Assembly (NCBI RefSeq): GCF_003610915.1
Contig: NZ_NSDJ01000001.1
Location: 682,001-746,000 of the forward strand
Length of the DNA: 64,000 nucleotides
Direction of reading: 5' to 3'
Source of the DNA: Rahnella variigena
GTDB taxonomy: Bacteria; Pseudomonadota; Gammaproteobacteria; Enterobacterales; Enterobacteriaceae
Below are positions 1 through 8,897 of this stretch, one piece after another. Both the position numbers and the translations under genes were made by a program. A model generated the notes under the pieces. That model did not search any database. It was not told where the DNA came from and worked only from the letters and a program-made list of their open reading frames with translations. Within the stretch, counting starts at the first letter, position 1. Each line of letters begins with the position of its first letter.

Positions 1-779
1 TTATAGAAATGGTCGGCTGTATCACCCGCGAACTGGCAAAATATGAAATCGATTTACTGCTGGTGCCGGATGAACTGGGCACCTTTTCGTGGCGCAGACT
101 CATCGAAAGTAAACGCGTCGATGCCATGCTGGTGGCGCATACGCTGGATAACGATCCACGACTGCTGGATTTGCAGCAGCGTAATTTTCCGTTTCTGGCG
201 CTCGGGCGCAGCGGATGTCTGACGCAGGATTACGCCTGGTTTGATTTCGATAACCGGGCCGGTATGCAGATGGCGGTCGATCATCTCGCCGCGCTCGGGC
301 ATCAGCGCATCGCGTTTCTCGGCGAAAATAACCAGCAATCGTTTATCGGTCAGCGCTATCAGGGTTATCTCGACGGATTGCAGTCAAACGCCCTGCCACA
401 TCATCCTGATTACGTGCATAAAATCAGCCCGAGCCGCCGCGCCGGTTATCAGACTACGCAGGCGCTGCTGGCCTTACCGGTGCCACCGACGGCGATCGTC
501 TGCGACTGTAATATGCATGGCGAAGGCGCTGCGCTGGCGTTGCATGAAGCCGGTTTACTGCTCAGCGGCGCTGTTTCCCTGATAATCTTTGACGGATTGC
601 CGTGCGACAGCGTGCCCGATGTGGCCGTGACCGCTGTCCGTCAGGGCACGCGTGAAGCGGTCGGGCTGCAAATCGCCACCATGACCATGGCGCTGATCCG
701 CAACGAACCGCTGAAAAACCTGCAGGTTCTCTGGCAACCGGAATTGCAGGCGGGCGTCACCGTCCATCCACCACGCTGA
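1..779 (+). CDS. rafR: LacI-family repressor of the raffinose locus, 5' end cut by window edge
   Basis: The reading frame is open to the left edge (ATA GAA precede the first ATG at 9), so the N-terminal helix-turn-helix lies outside the window and only the sugar-binding periplasmic-binding-protein-like domain is seen. Stretches such as DLLLVPDE, RVDAMLVAHTLDNDPR, FPFLALGR and the C-terminal GVTVHPP correspond closely to plasmid RafR, the raffinose repressor. The next genes are an alpha-galactosidase and a LacY-type permease, the rafR-rafA-rafB order. It probably represses rafAB through the palindrome at 842-855 and is released by an alpha-galactoside. The family call is firm; the exact inducer is inferred. 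Confidence 0.85.
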   Translation, partial: IEMVGCITRELAKYEIDLLLVPDELGTFSWRRLIESKRVDAMLVAHTLDNDPRLLDLQQRNFPFLALGRSGCLTQDYAWFDFDNRAGMQMAVDHLAALGHQRIAFLGENNQQSFIGQRYQGYLDGLQSNALPHHPDYVHKISPSRRAGYQTTQALLALPVPPTAIVCDCNMHGEGAALALHEAGLLLSGAVSLIIFDGLPCDSVPDVAVTAVRQGTREAVGLQIATMTMALIRNEPLKNLQVLWQPELQAGVTVHPPR

Positions 780-841
780 TATTTCCCCCTTAGATTATTT
801 TTCCACCCTATATCACAGTTTTTAACCTTCACATTTCCCAC

Positions 842-855
842 CCGAAACGTTTCTG
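842..855. promoter_or_regulatory. Probable RafR (LacI-family) operator
   Basis: CCGAAACGTTTCTG lies 65 bases before rafA and contains the perfect 10-base palindrome GAAACGTTTC with the central CG typical of LacI-family operators. As I recall them, the known raf operators read CCGAAACGTTTCGG, so this site differs at one base. Its position between rafR and rafA suits repression of rafA transcription. Confidence 0.7.
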
Positions 856-919
856 ATCAATAGTTACTCCACCTGATCGCGTCTTATCAGCGCAAATCTC
901 TCTGTGGAGCAGTGACTAT

Positions 920-3046
920 ATGGAAAACCAGATTGTTCATTTAACCGGCGGGCATACCAGCCTGATCGTCCGTTGCACGCCTTACGCCGAAATTCTTTAC
1001 TGGGGAAACCGCCTCAGTCAGTTTTCCGCAGATGACATCATTTCGCTGAGCCGCGCCGTGCCCAATGGCCGGATTGATGTGGAAGCGCCGGTGAATGTCA
1101 GCGCGGATTCCGGACGGGGTTCTTTCGGCACACCGGGGATGGAAGGCCATCGCGACGGGCTGGACTGGTCGCCGGTGTTCAATACCACACAGGTAAAGCA
1201 CGACGGGAATCAGCTCACCATCATCACCGAAGACGCGATCGCCGGTCTGCAATTTCGCAGCGAATTGCGCCTTGATGACAGCGGCGTTTTGCAGGCGCGT
1301 AATGCGCTGACCAATCTCAAGCCTGGCACCTATCAGGTGACGCGGCTGGCTGTGACGCTGCCGCTGCCGGAGCGCGCCGCCGAGGTAATGGCGTTTCATG
1401 GTCGCTGGATCAAAGAGTTCCAGCCACACCGCACGCAGCTGGATCACGGCGGCATCATTCAGGAAAACCGGCGCGGTAAAACGTCTTCCGAATATTTCCC
1501 GGCGATGATGATCGGTCATCCGGGTTTCAGCGAAGAACAGGGCGAAGTCTGGGGGATTCATCTGGGCTGGAGCGGCAACCATCGTCTGCGCGCTGACATC
1601 AAAATCGACGGCCGGCGTCTGGTGCAGGCCGAAGCGTTGTATTTCCCAGGCGAACAACGGCTTGAACAAGGTGAAACGCTGGAAACTCCGTGGCTGTACG
1701 CCAGCTATTCCGCCTGCGGCCTGAACCGCATGAGTCAGCAATTCCACCGCTTTGTGCGCGAACAGATTTTGCGCTTCCCGGCTGAGAAACCGCGTCCGGT
1801 GCATCTCAACACCTGGGAAGGGATTTATTTCGATCACGATCCAGACTACATCATGCAGATGGCGACTGAGTCCGCCGCGTTAGGCGTGGAACGCTTCATT
1901 ATCGACGACGGCTGGTTCCGTGGCCGCGACCACGACCGCGCCGCGCTGGGTGACTGGTATCTCGATGAGAAGAAATACCCGCACGGCCTGAAACCGGTGA
2001 TCGACCACGTCAAAAATCTCGGCATGGAATTTGGTATCTGGGTCGAGCCGGAAATGATTAACCCGGATTCAGATTTATATCGCGCCCATCCCGACTGGCT
2101 GCTGGCATTGCCCGGTTATCAGCAACCTAGCGGGCGTCATCAGTTCGTGCTCGACCTGAATAATCCGCAGGTCTTTGATTATCTTGTGGAACGCATGAGC
2201 TGGCTGCTCGGCGAGCACGATGTGGATTACGTGAAATGGGACATGAACCGCGAAATCGTTCAGCCCGGTCACGAAGGTCGCGCGGCGCTGACGGCGCAAA
2301 CGCATGAGTTTTACCGTCTGCTGGATGTGCTGGGCGAACGCTTCCCGCACATCGAGTTTGAATCCTGCGCGTCCGGCGGTGGCCGTATTGATTTCGAGGT
2401 GCTTAAACGCAGCCATCGTTTCTGGACATCTGACAATAACGACGCGCTGGAGCGACAGAAAATTCAGCGCGGCATGAGCTATTTCTTCCCGCCGGAAGTG
2501 ATGGGATCGCACATCGGCAACAAGCTGTGCCATGCCACGTCACGCCAGCACAGCATTGAATTCCGCGGCCTGACCGCGTTGTTCGGTCACATGGGCATTG
2601 AGCTGGATCCGGTGAAAGAAGGCGAGGCGGAGCGCGCCGGTTTTGCGAAATACACCCGCCTGCATCAGCAGCTGCGCCCGTTATTACACAGCGGCGATGT
2701 GTACCGCGTGGATACGCATGACGAGACGGTACTGATTAACGGTGTGATCAGTAAAAACGCCGGCAGCGCGGTATTTCTGATCAGCCAGCTGGCGATGCCG
2801 ACCTGGTCATTGCCCGGATCGTTACGGGTACCGGGGCTGAAACCTGAAGCGCGTTATCGCGTGACGGTGCTGGACGAACCGCCGTTGCTGAAAGGCGGCT
2901 GCAGCGGTCACACCATGCGCGTGCAACCGGCCTGGCTGCATGAATCGCCGGTGCTGAGCGGTGAATGGCTGGCGAATGCCGGGCTGGCGTTGCCGGTGCT
3001 GGATCCGGAAAGCGCCCTGCTTCTGGGCTTCGAAGAAATCAGATAA
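920..3046 (+). CDS. rafA: Alpha-galactosidase, glycoside hydrolase family 36
   Basis: 708 residues, the length of plasmid RafA. It hydrolyses terminal alpha-1,6-galactose from raffinose, melibiose and similar sugars in the cytoplasm. The order is an N-terminal beta-supersandwich domain, a central TIM barrel and a C-terminal beta domain. The nucleophile motif YVKWDMNRE places Asp near residue 441, and FWTSDN places the acid/base Asp near residue 505. FIIDDGWF and CASGGGRID are further GH36 signatures. The ATG at 920 follows a GTGGAGCAG ribosome site. It sits between rafR and rafB, and expression should follow the operator just upstream. No sucrose hydrolase (rafD) follows, so the sucrose left from raffinose must be handled elsewhere. 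Confidence 0.93.
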   Translation: MENQIVHLTGGHTSLIVRCTPYAEILYWGNRLSQFSADDIISLSRAVPNGRIDVEAPVNVSADSGRGSFGTPGMEGHRDGLDWSPVFNTTQVKHDGNQLTIITEDAIAGLQFRSELRLDDSGVLQARNALTNLKPGTYQVTRLAVTLPLPERAAEVMAFHGRWIKEFQPHRTQLDHGGIIQENRRGKTSSEYFPAMMIGHPGFSEEQGEVWGIHLGWSGNHRLRADIKIDGRRLVQAEALYFPGEQRLEQGETLETPWLYASYSACGLNRMSQQFHRFVREQILRFPAEKPRPVHLNTWEGIYFDHDPDYIMQMATESAALGVERFIIDDGWFRGRDHDRAALGDWYLDEKKYPHGLKPVIDHVKNLGMEFGIWVEPEMINPDSDLYRAHPDWLLALPGYQQPSGRHQFVLDLNNPQVFDYLVERMSWLLGEHDVDYVKWDMNREIVQPGHEGRAALTAQTHEFYRLLDVLGERFPHIEFESCASGGGRIDFEVLKRSHRFWTSDNNDALERQKIQRGMSYFFPPEVMGSHIGNKLCHATSRQHSIEFRGLTALFGHMGIELDPVKEGEAERAGFAKYTRLHQQLRPLLHSGDVYRVDTHDETVLINGVISKNAGSAVFLISQLAMPTWSLPGSLRVPGLKPEARYRVTVLDEPPLLKGGCSGHTMRVQPAWLHESPVLSGEWLANAGLALPVLDPESALLLGFEEIR

Positions 3047-3057
3047 CAACAAAAAAC

Positions 3058-3080
3058 GCCGGTACGACAGTGCCGGTTTT
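3058..3080 (+). terminator. Intercistronic hairpin between rafA and rafB
   Basis: GCCGGTAC-GACA-GTGCCGG followed by TTTTC forms a short strong hairpin 25 bases before the rafB start. The U-run is short, so it is more likely an attenuator or 3'-end stabiliser that lowers rafB relative to rafA than a full terminator. Confidence 0.45.
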
Positions 3081-3104
3081 CATGGTTTCGGCAAGGAAAT
3101 CACT

Positions 3105-4391
3105 ATGAACCCTACACAAACTTCCGATCGTTGCTTCTATAAAAACAATACTAACTTCTGGATATTTGGCAGCTATTTCTTCCTCTACTTCTTCATTATG
3201 GCGACCTGTTATCCGTTTTTACCGATCTGGCTTTCTGACGTGATCGGCCTGAGCAAAACGGAAACTGGCATCGTGTTTTCCAGCATGTCGCTGTTCGCTA
3301 TTCTGTTTCAGCCGGTTTTCGGCATCATTTCTGACAAGCTCGGCCTGAAGAAACATCTTCTGTGGGTCATCGCCGTGCTGCTGTTCCTGTTTGCGCCGTT
3401 CTTTATTTACGTCTTCGCGCCGTTGTTAAAACTCAATATTGTGCTCGGCGCCATTCTCGGCGGTGCCTATATCGGTTTCGTGTTCGCGGGTGGCTCGGGC
3501 GCGACTGAGGCGTATATCGAAAGGGTCAGCCGCAACAGCTCATTTGAATACGGCAAGGCACGGATGTTCGGTTGTTTCGGCTGGGGGATTTGCGCCTCGA
3601 CGGCGGGCGTGCTGTTTAACATCAATCCGGACATTGTGTTCTGGATGGGTTCCGGCGCGGCGATCATTTTGATGATTTTGCTGCTGATTGCCCGCCCGCA
3701 GGAAAACAAAAACGCGCAGGTGCTGGATAAACTCGGTGCCAATCAGCCGCAATTCTCTCTGAAAACGGCGGCGTTGTTACTGAAAGAGCGCAAATTGTGG
3801 ATGCTGATTTTGTACGTGATTGGTGTGGCCTGTGTATATGATGTGTTTGATCAGCAGTTCGCGACGTTCTTCAAAACCTTCTTTGCTTCTCCGCAACAGG
3901 GCACGGAAATGTTCGGCTACGTCACCACCGCCGGTGAGTTGTGTAACGCGCTGATTATGTTCTGTTCTCCGTGGATTATTAACCGCATCGGCGCAAAAAA
4001 TACGTTGCTGCTGGCGGGTACGATTATGTCGATCCGCATTGTCGGTTCCTCTTTTGCGACCACGGCCATCGAAGTGATCCTGCTGAAAATGCTGCACGCG
4101 CTGGAAGTGCCGTTCCTGCTGGTCGGTGTGTTCAAATACATCACGCAGATTTTTGATGTCCGGTTCTCGGCGACCATTTATCTGATCGGGTTTAACTTTG
4201 CCAAACAGCTGGCAGCGATTTTCCTTTCCGCATTTGCCGGTAACCTGTACGACCGCATCGGGTTCAGCGATACCTATCTGATCCTCGGCGGTATTGCCTT
4301 TGGCGTGACGATCATTTCGGCCTTTACGCTGAGCAACAGACCTGAGCCCGGGGCGGTTTCCGGCGTCCAGACGGCAGAAGGATTGCGCTGA
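3105..4391 (+). CDS. rafB: LacY/RafB-type oligosaccharide:H+ symporter
   Basis: 428 residues, 12 membrane helices, major facilitator superfamily. It imports alpha-galactosides such as raffinose or melibiose with protons. All six residues essential in LacY are present, shifted by nine: Glu135 (LacY 126), Arg153 (144), Glu278 (269), Arg311 (302), His331 (322) and Glu334 (325). Blocks such as YDVFDQQF and VPFLLVG are almost identical to LacY. The ATG at 3105 (MNPTQTSD) is chosen over an upstream in-frame ATG inside rafA because it follows an AAGGAAA ribosome site and gives the family length. The substrate is inferred from the neighbouring rafA; lactose transport cannot be excluded. Confidence 0.9.
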   Translation: MNPTQTSDRCFYKNNTNFWIFGSYFFLYFFIMATCYPFLPIWLSDVIGLSKTETGIVFSSMSLFAILFQPVFGIISDKLGLKKHLLWVIAVLLFLFAPFFIYVFAPLLKLNIVLGAILGGAYIGFVFAGGSGATEAYIERVSRNSSFEYGKARMFGCFGWGICASTAGVLFNINPDIVFWMGSGAAIILMILLLIARPQENKNAQVLDKLGANQPQFSLKTAALLLKERKLWMLILYVIGVACVYDVFDQQFATFFKTFFASPQQGTEMFGYVTTAGELCNALIMFCSPWIINRIGAKNTLLLAGTIMSIRIVGSSFATTAIEVILLKMLHALEVPFLLVGVFKYITQIFDVRFSATIYLIGFNFAKQLAAIFLSAFAGNLYDRIGFSDTYLILGGIAFGVTIISAFTLSNRPEPGAVSGVQTAEGLR

Positions 4392-4459
4392 CTTACGGGA
4401 TGCAGCCTTTCGGCACTCTGTGCTAGTCTCCGTGGGACAAGCATGAGGGGAGAAAGGCT

Positions 4460-5494
4460 GTGAGTAAAAAACAGGAACCGGGCGCGGCGGTTCGGGCCAC
4501 GATACGTGACGTCGCCAGCGCCGCTAAAACGGGTAAAACCAGCGTTTCACGTTATCTCAACGGTGAACAACACCTGCTGTCCGATTCGCTGAAAGAGCGC
4601 ATCGGGCGGGCCATCTCCCTGCTCGATTATCAGCCGAGCCAGATGGCGCGCAGCCTGAAAAGCGGCCAGACGCGTCTTATCGGGCTGATCCTCGCCGATA
4701 TTACCAATCCCTATTCTGTCGATGTGATGCGCGGCGTTGAAGCCGCCTGCCGTCAGGAAGGGCTGACGCTGCTGGTGTGTAACACCAACAACGAGCTGGA
4801 TCAGGAAAAGCATTACCTGCAACTGCTCAGCAGTTATCGCGTGGATGGCATTGTGGTGAACGCCGTGGGTATGCGCGAAGCGGCGATTTCCACGCTGCAA
4901 CAGGCCAATTTACCGATGGTGCTGATTGACCGCAAAGTCGCGAATTTCGCCTGCGACGTCATCGGCCTGAAAAACGTCGAAGCCACACAGATGATGACCG
5001 ATCACCTCGTACAACAAGGTTTCGAAGCGCTGCTTTTCGTCAGCGAACCCGCCACCGTCAATACCCGTTTCGACCGCCTGCGCACGTTCCTGCAACGGAT
5101 GCAGCAATCCCCGCAACTGACGGGCGAACAGGGTGAAATTGAGCTGTATAACACCGAAGGGCTGGACAATTTGCTGCGCGATTTTGTCGCGCGACACGCA
5201 GATAAACACAAAGCGGTGATGTGCGTGAATGGCGCACTGACACTACAGGTCGCGCGCGCCATGCAGCGGCTGAATCTCCGCTGGGGGCCGGACATCGGTT
5301 TATCCGGTTTCGATGAACTGGTGTGGGCCGATCTGGCGGGCGTCGGCATTACCACCCTCAAACAACCCACTTACGACATGGGCGTGGCGGCGCTCAGACA
5401 ACTGGTGACCCGCATTCAGGGCAATACTGAGCCGGTTAAAGACCTGGAGTTCTCCGGCGAACTCATTGCGCGCGGTTCTACCGCAGCTCGCTGA
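4460..5494 (+). CDS. ptxS: LacI-family repressor, PtxS type (2-ketogluconate utilisation)
   Basis: 344 residues with an N-terminal LacI helix-turn-helix (residues about 13-35, ATIRDVASAAKTGKTSVSRYL), a hinge, and a sugar-binding domain. The GTG at 4460 follows AGGGGAGAAA. The gene precedes kguE, kguT and a 2-ketoacid reductase, the setting of PtxS in Pseudomonas, where 2-ketogluconate is the inducer. A palindrome close to the published PtxS operator sits at 5568-5581, directly downstream of ptxS and upstream of kguE. This points to repression of the kgu genes and makes the ptxS call much firmer than homology alone. Confidence 0.82.
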   Translation: MSKKQEPGAAVRATIRDVASAAKTGKTSVSRYLNGEQHLLSDSLKERIGRAISLLDYQPSQMARSLKSGQTRLIGLILADITNPYSVDVMRGVEAACRQEGLTLLVCNTNNELDQEKHYLQLLSSYRVDGIVVNAVGMREAAISTLQQANLPMVLIDRKVANFACDVIGLKNVEATQMMTDHLVQQGFEALLFVSEPATVNTRFDRLRTFLQRMQQSPQLTGEQGEIELYNTEGLDNLLRDFVARHADKHKAVMCVNGALTLQVARAMQRLNLRWGPDIGLSGFDELVWADLAGVGITTLKQPTYDMGVAALRQLVTRIQGNTEPVKDLEFSGELIARGSTAAR

Positions 5495-5567
5495 TCCCTT
5501 TTACTTCCCGATTTCCTGCCCGTTCTTCGTGAGCGGGATCATATTTTCGGGCTTTTGTTCTGTCGTC

Positions 5568-5581
5568 TGGAACCGGTTCCA
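5568..5581. promoter_or_regulatory. Probable PtxS operator upstream of kguE
   Basis: TGGAACCGGTTCCA is a perfect 14-base palindrome, matching 12 of 14 positions of the TGAAACCGGTTTCA site described for Pseudomonas PtxS. It lies 127 bases before the kguE start, where a kgu promoter would be expected. Confidence 0.8.
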
Positions 5582-5707
5582 ATTAGGTTGTATAAAACGA
5601 AACAAAACGTTAACAACGGCACGACGTCTCATTTGCTTGACTAAAATGAGGTGTCGAAATGATTGCCTGCACCTTATTGGCAGCGCGCCCACACAGGAAA
5701 AACGTTC

Positions 5708-6472
5708 ATGAAAAGAGAAATCGTCATTGTCACCGCCGCCTACGGCAACAGCGTAGTGAAAGACCTCGGTGGTCAGGCTGAACTGCTTTCTGTCATTGCC
5801 GCGGCAAAAGCCGATGGCGTGGAAATCCGCCGTGAATTGTTCTCCCCGCAGGAGCTGGATACGTTGCCGGCGCTGGCGGAAAAAATTCAGCATCACGGAT
5901 TGTTTGCGGTTTACTCGGTGCCCTTCCCGCTATTTTTGTCGGGTGGAGAGTTGTCGGGTGGCGAGCTTAATCCTGATGCACCACAATATTTTGAAGAGGC
6001 GCGCATTCTCAATGCCCGCACGATTAAGTTTTCACTCGGTGAATTTGAACCGGGTCAGGATCTGACACCGCTGAAAGTGGTGCTGGCATCCAGCCCGGTG
6101 AAGCTGGTAGTGGAGAACGATCAGACCCCGGAATGCGGAATTCTGTCGCGCATCAATGCCTTCATGTTTGCCGCGGAATCCCTGCATTTGCCATTGAGTA
6201 TGACTTTCGACATGGCCAACTGGCTGTGGGTCGGACAGGATCCGGCGATTGCCGCTGAGCGTCTGGCACGTCATGTCGGTTATGTGCATGTGAAAGCAGC
6301 GGAAAAACGTGCTGGTAAATGGCACGCCGTGGCGCTCGATAACAGCGATGGCAGCTGGGAACCCTTATTGAAAATGTTGCCTCAGGATGTTCCGCGCGGC
6401 ATCGAATTCCCGCTTGAAGGGGATGATTTGACCGCCGTAACGCGCCATTACGTGGACGTTTTACGCGGCTGA
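5708..6472 (+). CDS. kguE: KguE-like TIM-barrel sugar isomerase/epimerase
   Basis: 254 residues of the xylose-isomerase-like TIM-barrel superfamily. Metal-ligand-type strands are visible (KLVVENDQTP, MTFDMANWLW, VGYVHVKAAE, GIEFPLEGDD). It is the first gene of the putative PtxS regulon. KguE is a conserved member of 2-ketogluconate operons but its reaction is not firmly established. The ATG at 5708 is preferred to an upstream in-frame ATG at 5663 because it follows CACAGGAAAAA at good spacing and begins the conserved MKREIVIVTAAYG. Confidence 0.75.
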   Translation: MKREIVIVTAAYGNSVVKDLGGQAELLSVIAAAKADGVEIRRELFSPQELDTLPALAEKIQHHGLFAVYSVPFPLFLSGGELSGGELNPDAPQYFEEARILNARTIKFSLGEFEPGQDLTPLKVVLASSPVKLVVENDQTPECGILSRINAFMFAAESLHLPLSMTFDMANWLWVGQDPAIAAERLARHVGYVHVKAAEKRAGKWHAVALDNSDGSWEPLLKMLPQDVPRGIEFPLEGDDLTAVTRHYVDVLRG

Positions 6473-6529
6473 TTTCGCGGCACCCTCACCGGTGCGGGGA
6501 AGGCTGAGGCATTATCAGGAGATACCGTT

Positions 6530-7810
6530 ATGAACAAGTCCAGACTGGCCTCGCGCCGCTGGTGGTACATCATGCCAATCGTGTTCATCACTTACAGTCT
6601 GGCGTACGTCGATCGCTCAAACTTCAGTTTCGCGTCGGCGGCCGGTATCAATGATGATCTTCACATCACCAAAGGCATGTCCTCCCTGCTCGGTGCCCTG
6701 TTTTTCCTAGGCTACTTTTTCTTCCAGATCCCCGGCACGATTTATGCCGAACGGCGCAGCGTTAAGAAACTGATTTTCTGGTGTTTATTGCTGTGGGGCG
6801 GTTTTGCTTCGCTGACCGGCGTGGTGACGAATATCCCGATGCTGGCGGTGATCCGCTTTGCCCTCGGCGTGGTGGAAGCCGCCGTGATGCCCGCCATGCT
6901 GGTCTACATCAGCAACTGGTTTACGAAATCCGAACGCTCGCGCGCCAATACGTTTTTGATTTTGGGTAATCCGGTCACGGTGCTGTGGATGTCGGTGCTT
7001 TCCGGCTATCTGATCAAATCGTTTGGCTGGCGGGAGATGTTTATCTTTGAAGGCATTCCGGCGGTGATCTGGGCGATTATCTGGTGGTTCAGCGTCAAAG
7101 ATAAGCCCGAAGAAGTCAGCTGGCTGAGTGAGCAGGAGAAAAAAGCCCTGGCCGAACAGCTAGAAGAAGAACAGAAAGATATTCAGGCAGTCGGCGGTTA
7201 CCGCGAAGCCTTCCGCTCGCGAAATGTGATTTTCCTCTGTCTGCAATATTTCTTCTGGAGCATCGGCGTGTATGGCTTTGTGCTCTGGCTGCCGTCGATT
7301 TTGCGTGATGGTAAGTCGATGGGCATGGTCGAAGCGGGCTGGCTCTCTTCCGCTCCTTATCTGGCGGCAACCATCGCGATGATTCTGGTGTCATGGGCAT
7401 CAGATAAAATGCAAAACCGTAAGCTGTTTGTCTGGCCGCTGTTGCTGGTCGGCGCCCTGGCGTTCTTTGGATCCTGGGCCGTTGGCACAAACAATTTCTG
7501 GCTTTCGTACAGTTTACTGGTAGTCGCCGCTGCCGCAATGTATGCCCCGTATGGTCCGTTCTTTGCCATCATTCCTGAAATGCTGCCGAAGAATGTGTCC
7601 GGCGGTGCCATGGCCTTAATCAACAGCCTCGGTGCGCTGGGCTCGTTCTTTGGCTCCTGGTTTGTCGGCTATCTGAACGGCAGCACCGGTAGCCCGGCCG
7701 CCTCATTTATTTTTATGGCCGTCTCGCTGCTGCTTTCTGCGGGATTAACCCTGGTCGTCAGGCCACGAAAGGCCGCAATGAAACCGAAAGGGAAAGTTTC
7801 CTTAACCTGA
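6530..7810 (+). CDS. kguT: 2-ketogluconate transporter, MFS anion:cation symporter family
   Basis: 426 residues, 12 predicted membrane helices. The N-terminus RRWWYIMPIVFITYSLAYVDRSNFSFA is typical of the anion:cation symporter family of MFS carriers that take up sugar acids (KguT, ExuT, GudP). It probably imports 2-ketogluconate made periplasmically by gluconate dehydrogenase. The start follows CAGGAG. It lies 57 bases after kguE and 38 before ghrB, consistent with one transcript under PtxS. Galactonate or glucarate could be alternative substrates; the operon context favours 2-ketogluconate. Confidence 0.8.
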   Translation: MNKSRLASRRWWYIMPIVFITYSLAYVDRSNFSFASAAGINDDLHITKGMSSLLGALFFLGYFFFQIPGTIYAERRSVKKLIFWCLLLWGGFASLTGVVTNIPMLAVIRFALGVVEAAVMPAMLVYISNWFTKSERSRANTFLILGNPVTVLWMSVLSGYLIKSFGWREMFIFEGIPAVIWAIIWWFSVKDKPEEVSWLSEQEKKALAEQLEEEQKDIQAVGGYREAFRSRNVIFLCLQYFFWSIGVYGFVLWLPSILRDGKSMGMVEAGWLSSAPYLAATIAMILVSWASDKMQNRKLFVWPLLLVGALAFFGSWAVGTNNFWLSYSLLVVAAAAMYAPYGPFFAIIPEMLPKNVSGGAMALINSLGALGSFFGSWFVGYLNGSTGSPAASFIFMAVSLLLSAGLTLVVRPRKAAMKPKGKVSLT

Positions 7811-7848
7811 AAATCTGAAAATACTCATTTAAAGAGTTGGAGTTTGTA

Positions 7849-8829
7849 ATGAATAAGCCGTCAATTGTTCTGTACAAAAAACTGCCTGCCGATTTGCATC
7901 AACGTCTTGAAGAGCATTTTGCTATTACCGAATTCGATGGCATCACTGACAAAAACCGTGCCGAGGTTTTTGATGCTCTGCAAAACGCAGAAGGGCTGCT
8001 GGGTTCTGGCGGAAAAATCGATAAAGAGTTGTTCGACCATGCGCCACGCCTGCGCGGGGTTTCTACCATTTCCGTCGGCTACGATAACTTTGACGTGGCA
8101 GAACTGACCCGTCGCGAAATTCCGATGATGCACACACCGACGGCGCTGACCGATACCGTCGCTGATACCGTGATGGCGCTGGTGTTATCGACTGCACGCC
8201 GCGTGGTGAATGTGGCCGAGCGTGTGAAAGCCGGTGAGTGGAACGAAAACATTGGCGAAGACTGGTTCGGCATCGATGTTCACCACAAAACCATGGGTAT
8301 CGTCGGCATGGGCCGTATCGGTCTGGCGCTGGCGCAACGTGCGCATTTCGGTTTCGATATGCCGATTTTGTATAACGCACGCAGCCAGCATAAAGAAGCG
8401 GAAGAGAAGTTTGGCGCACGTAAATGCGAGCTGGACGAGTTGCTGAAAAAGTCTGATTTCGTCTGTATCTTGCTGCCAATGACCGAACAAACCTTCCATC
8501 TGATCGGTAAGGAAGAACTGGCGAAAATGAAATCCAGCGCGATTCTGGTCAGCGCAGGTCGCGGGCCGGTCATTGATGAACCGGCCCTGATTGAAGCACT
8601 GAAAGCCGGTACGATTTATGGTGCGGGTATGGACGTGTTCGAGACTGAGCCGCTGCCAAAAGATTCTCCGCTGCTGAGCCTGCCAAACGTGGTGGCGCTG
8701 CCGCATATAGGTTCCGCGACCCACGAGACCCGCTACGATATGGCGGCCTGCGCGGTGGATAACCTGATTGCTGCACTCAAGGGTGACGTGAAACAGTTCT
8801 GCGTGAATCCGGAAGTTCTGAAGAAGTAA
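7849..8829 (+). CDS. ghrB: 2-ketoaldonate/glyoxylate/hydroxypyruvate reductase B
   Basis: 326 residues of the D-2-hydroxyacid dehydrogenase family, very close to GhrB (TkrA): [24 protein letters not shown] (nucleotide-binding loop GMGRIG at 153-158), SAGRGPV, and the catalytic-His motif [11 protein letters not shown]. It reduces 2-ketogluconate to gluconate with NADPH in the cytoplasm, and also glyoxylate and hydroxypyruvate. The ATG at 7849 follows TTGGAG with 6-7 bases spacing and matches the family start; an in-frame TTG at 7837 is not preferred. As the last gene of the kgu set it replaces the usual kinase plus KguD step if no kguK exists elsewhere. Confidence 0.9.
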   Translation: MNKPSIVLYKKLPADLHQRLEEHFAITEFDGITDKNRAEVFDALQNAEGLLGSGGKIDKELFDHAPRLRGVSTISVGYDNFDVAELTRREIPMMHTPTALTDTVADTVMALVLSTARRVVNVAERVKAGEWNENIGEDWFGIDVHHKTMGIVGMGRIGLALAQRAHFGFDMPILYNARSQHKEAEEKFGARKCELDELLKKSDFVCILLPMTEQTFHLIGKEELAKMKSSAILVSAGRGPVIDEPALIEALKAGTIYGAGMDVFETEPLPKDSPLLSLPNVVALPHIGSATHETRYDMAACAVDNLIAALKGDVKQFCVNPEVLKK

Positions 8830-8844
8830 GATAAAAAAGGGGCA

Positions 8845-8877
8845 AGACCGGTCGGGGCGCAATCCTGCGGCCGGTCT
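8845..8877. terminator. Hairpin between convergent ghrB and the 403-residue gene
   Basis: AGACCGG and CCGGTCT form a stem around a 19-base loop. On the - strand the stem is followed by TGCCCC and then a T6 run (8834-8840), so it may end transcription of the gene on that strand. On the + strand no U-run follows. Confidence 0.4.
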
Positions 8878-8897
8878 CCCGATTATTCTTCGAAGGG

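Noticed and set aside
941..1837. 298-codon open frame opposite rafA
   Set aside because: It mirrors the GC-rich third-position pattern of rafA, has no recognisable domain, and the + strand gene is certain.
5466..5711. 81-codon frame spanning the ptxS-kguE gap
   Set aside because: It overlaps the end of ptxS, runs through the PtxS operator and the kguE ribosome site, and has no family features.
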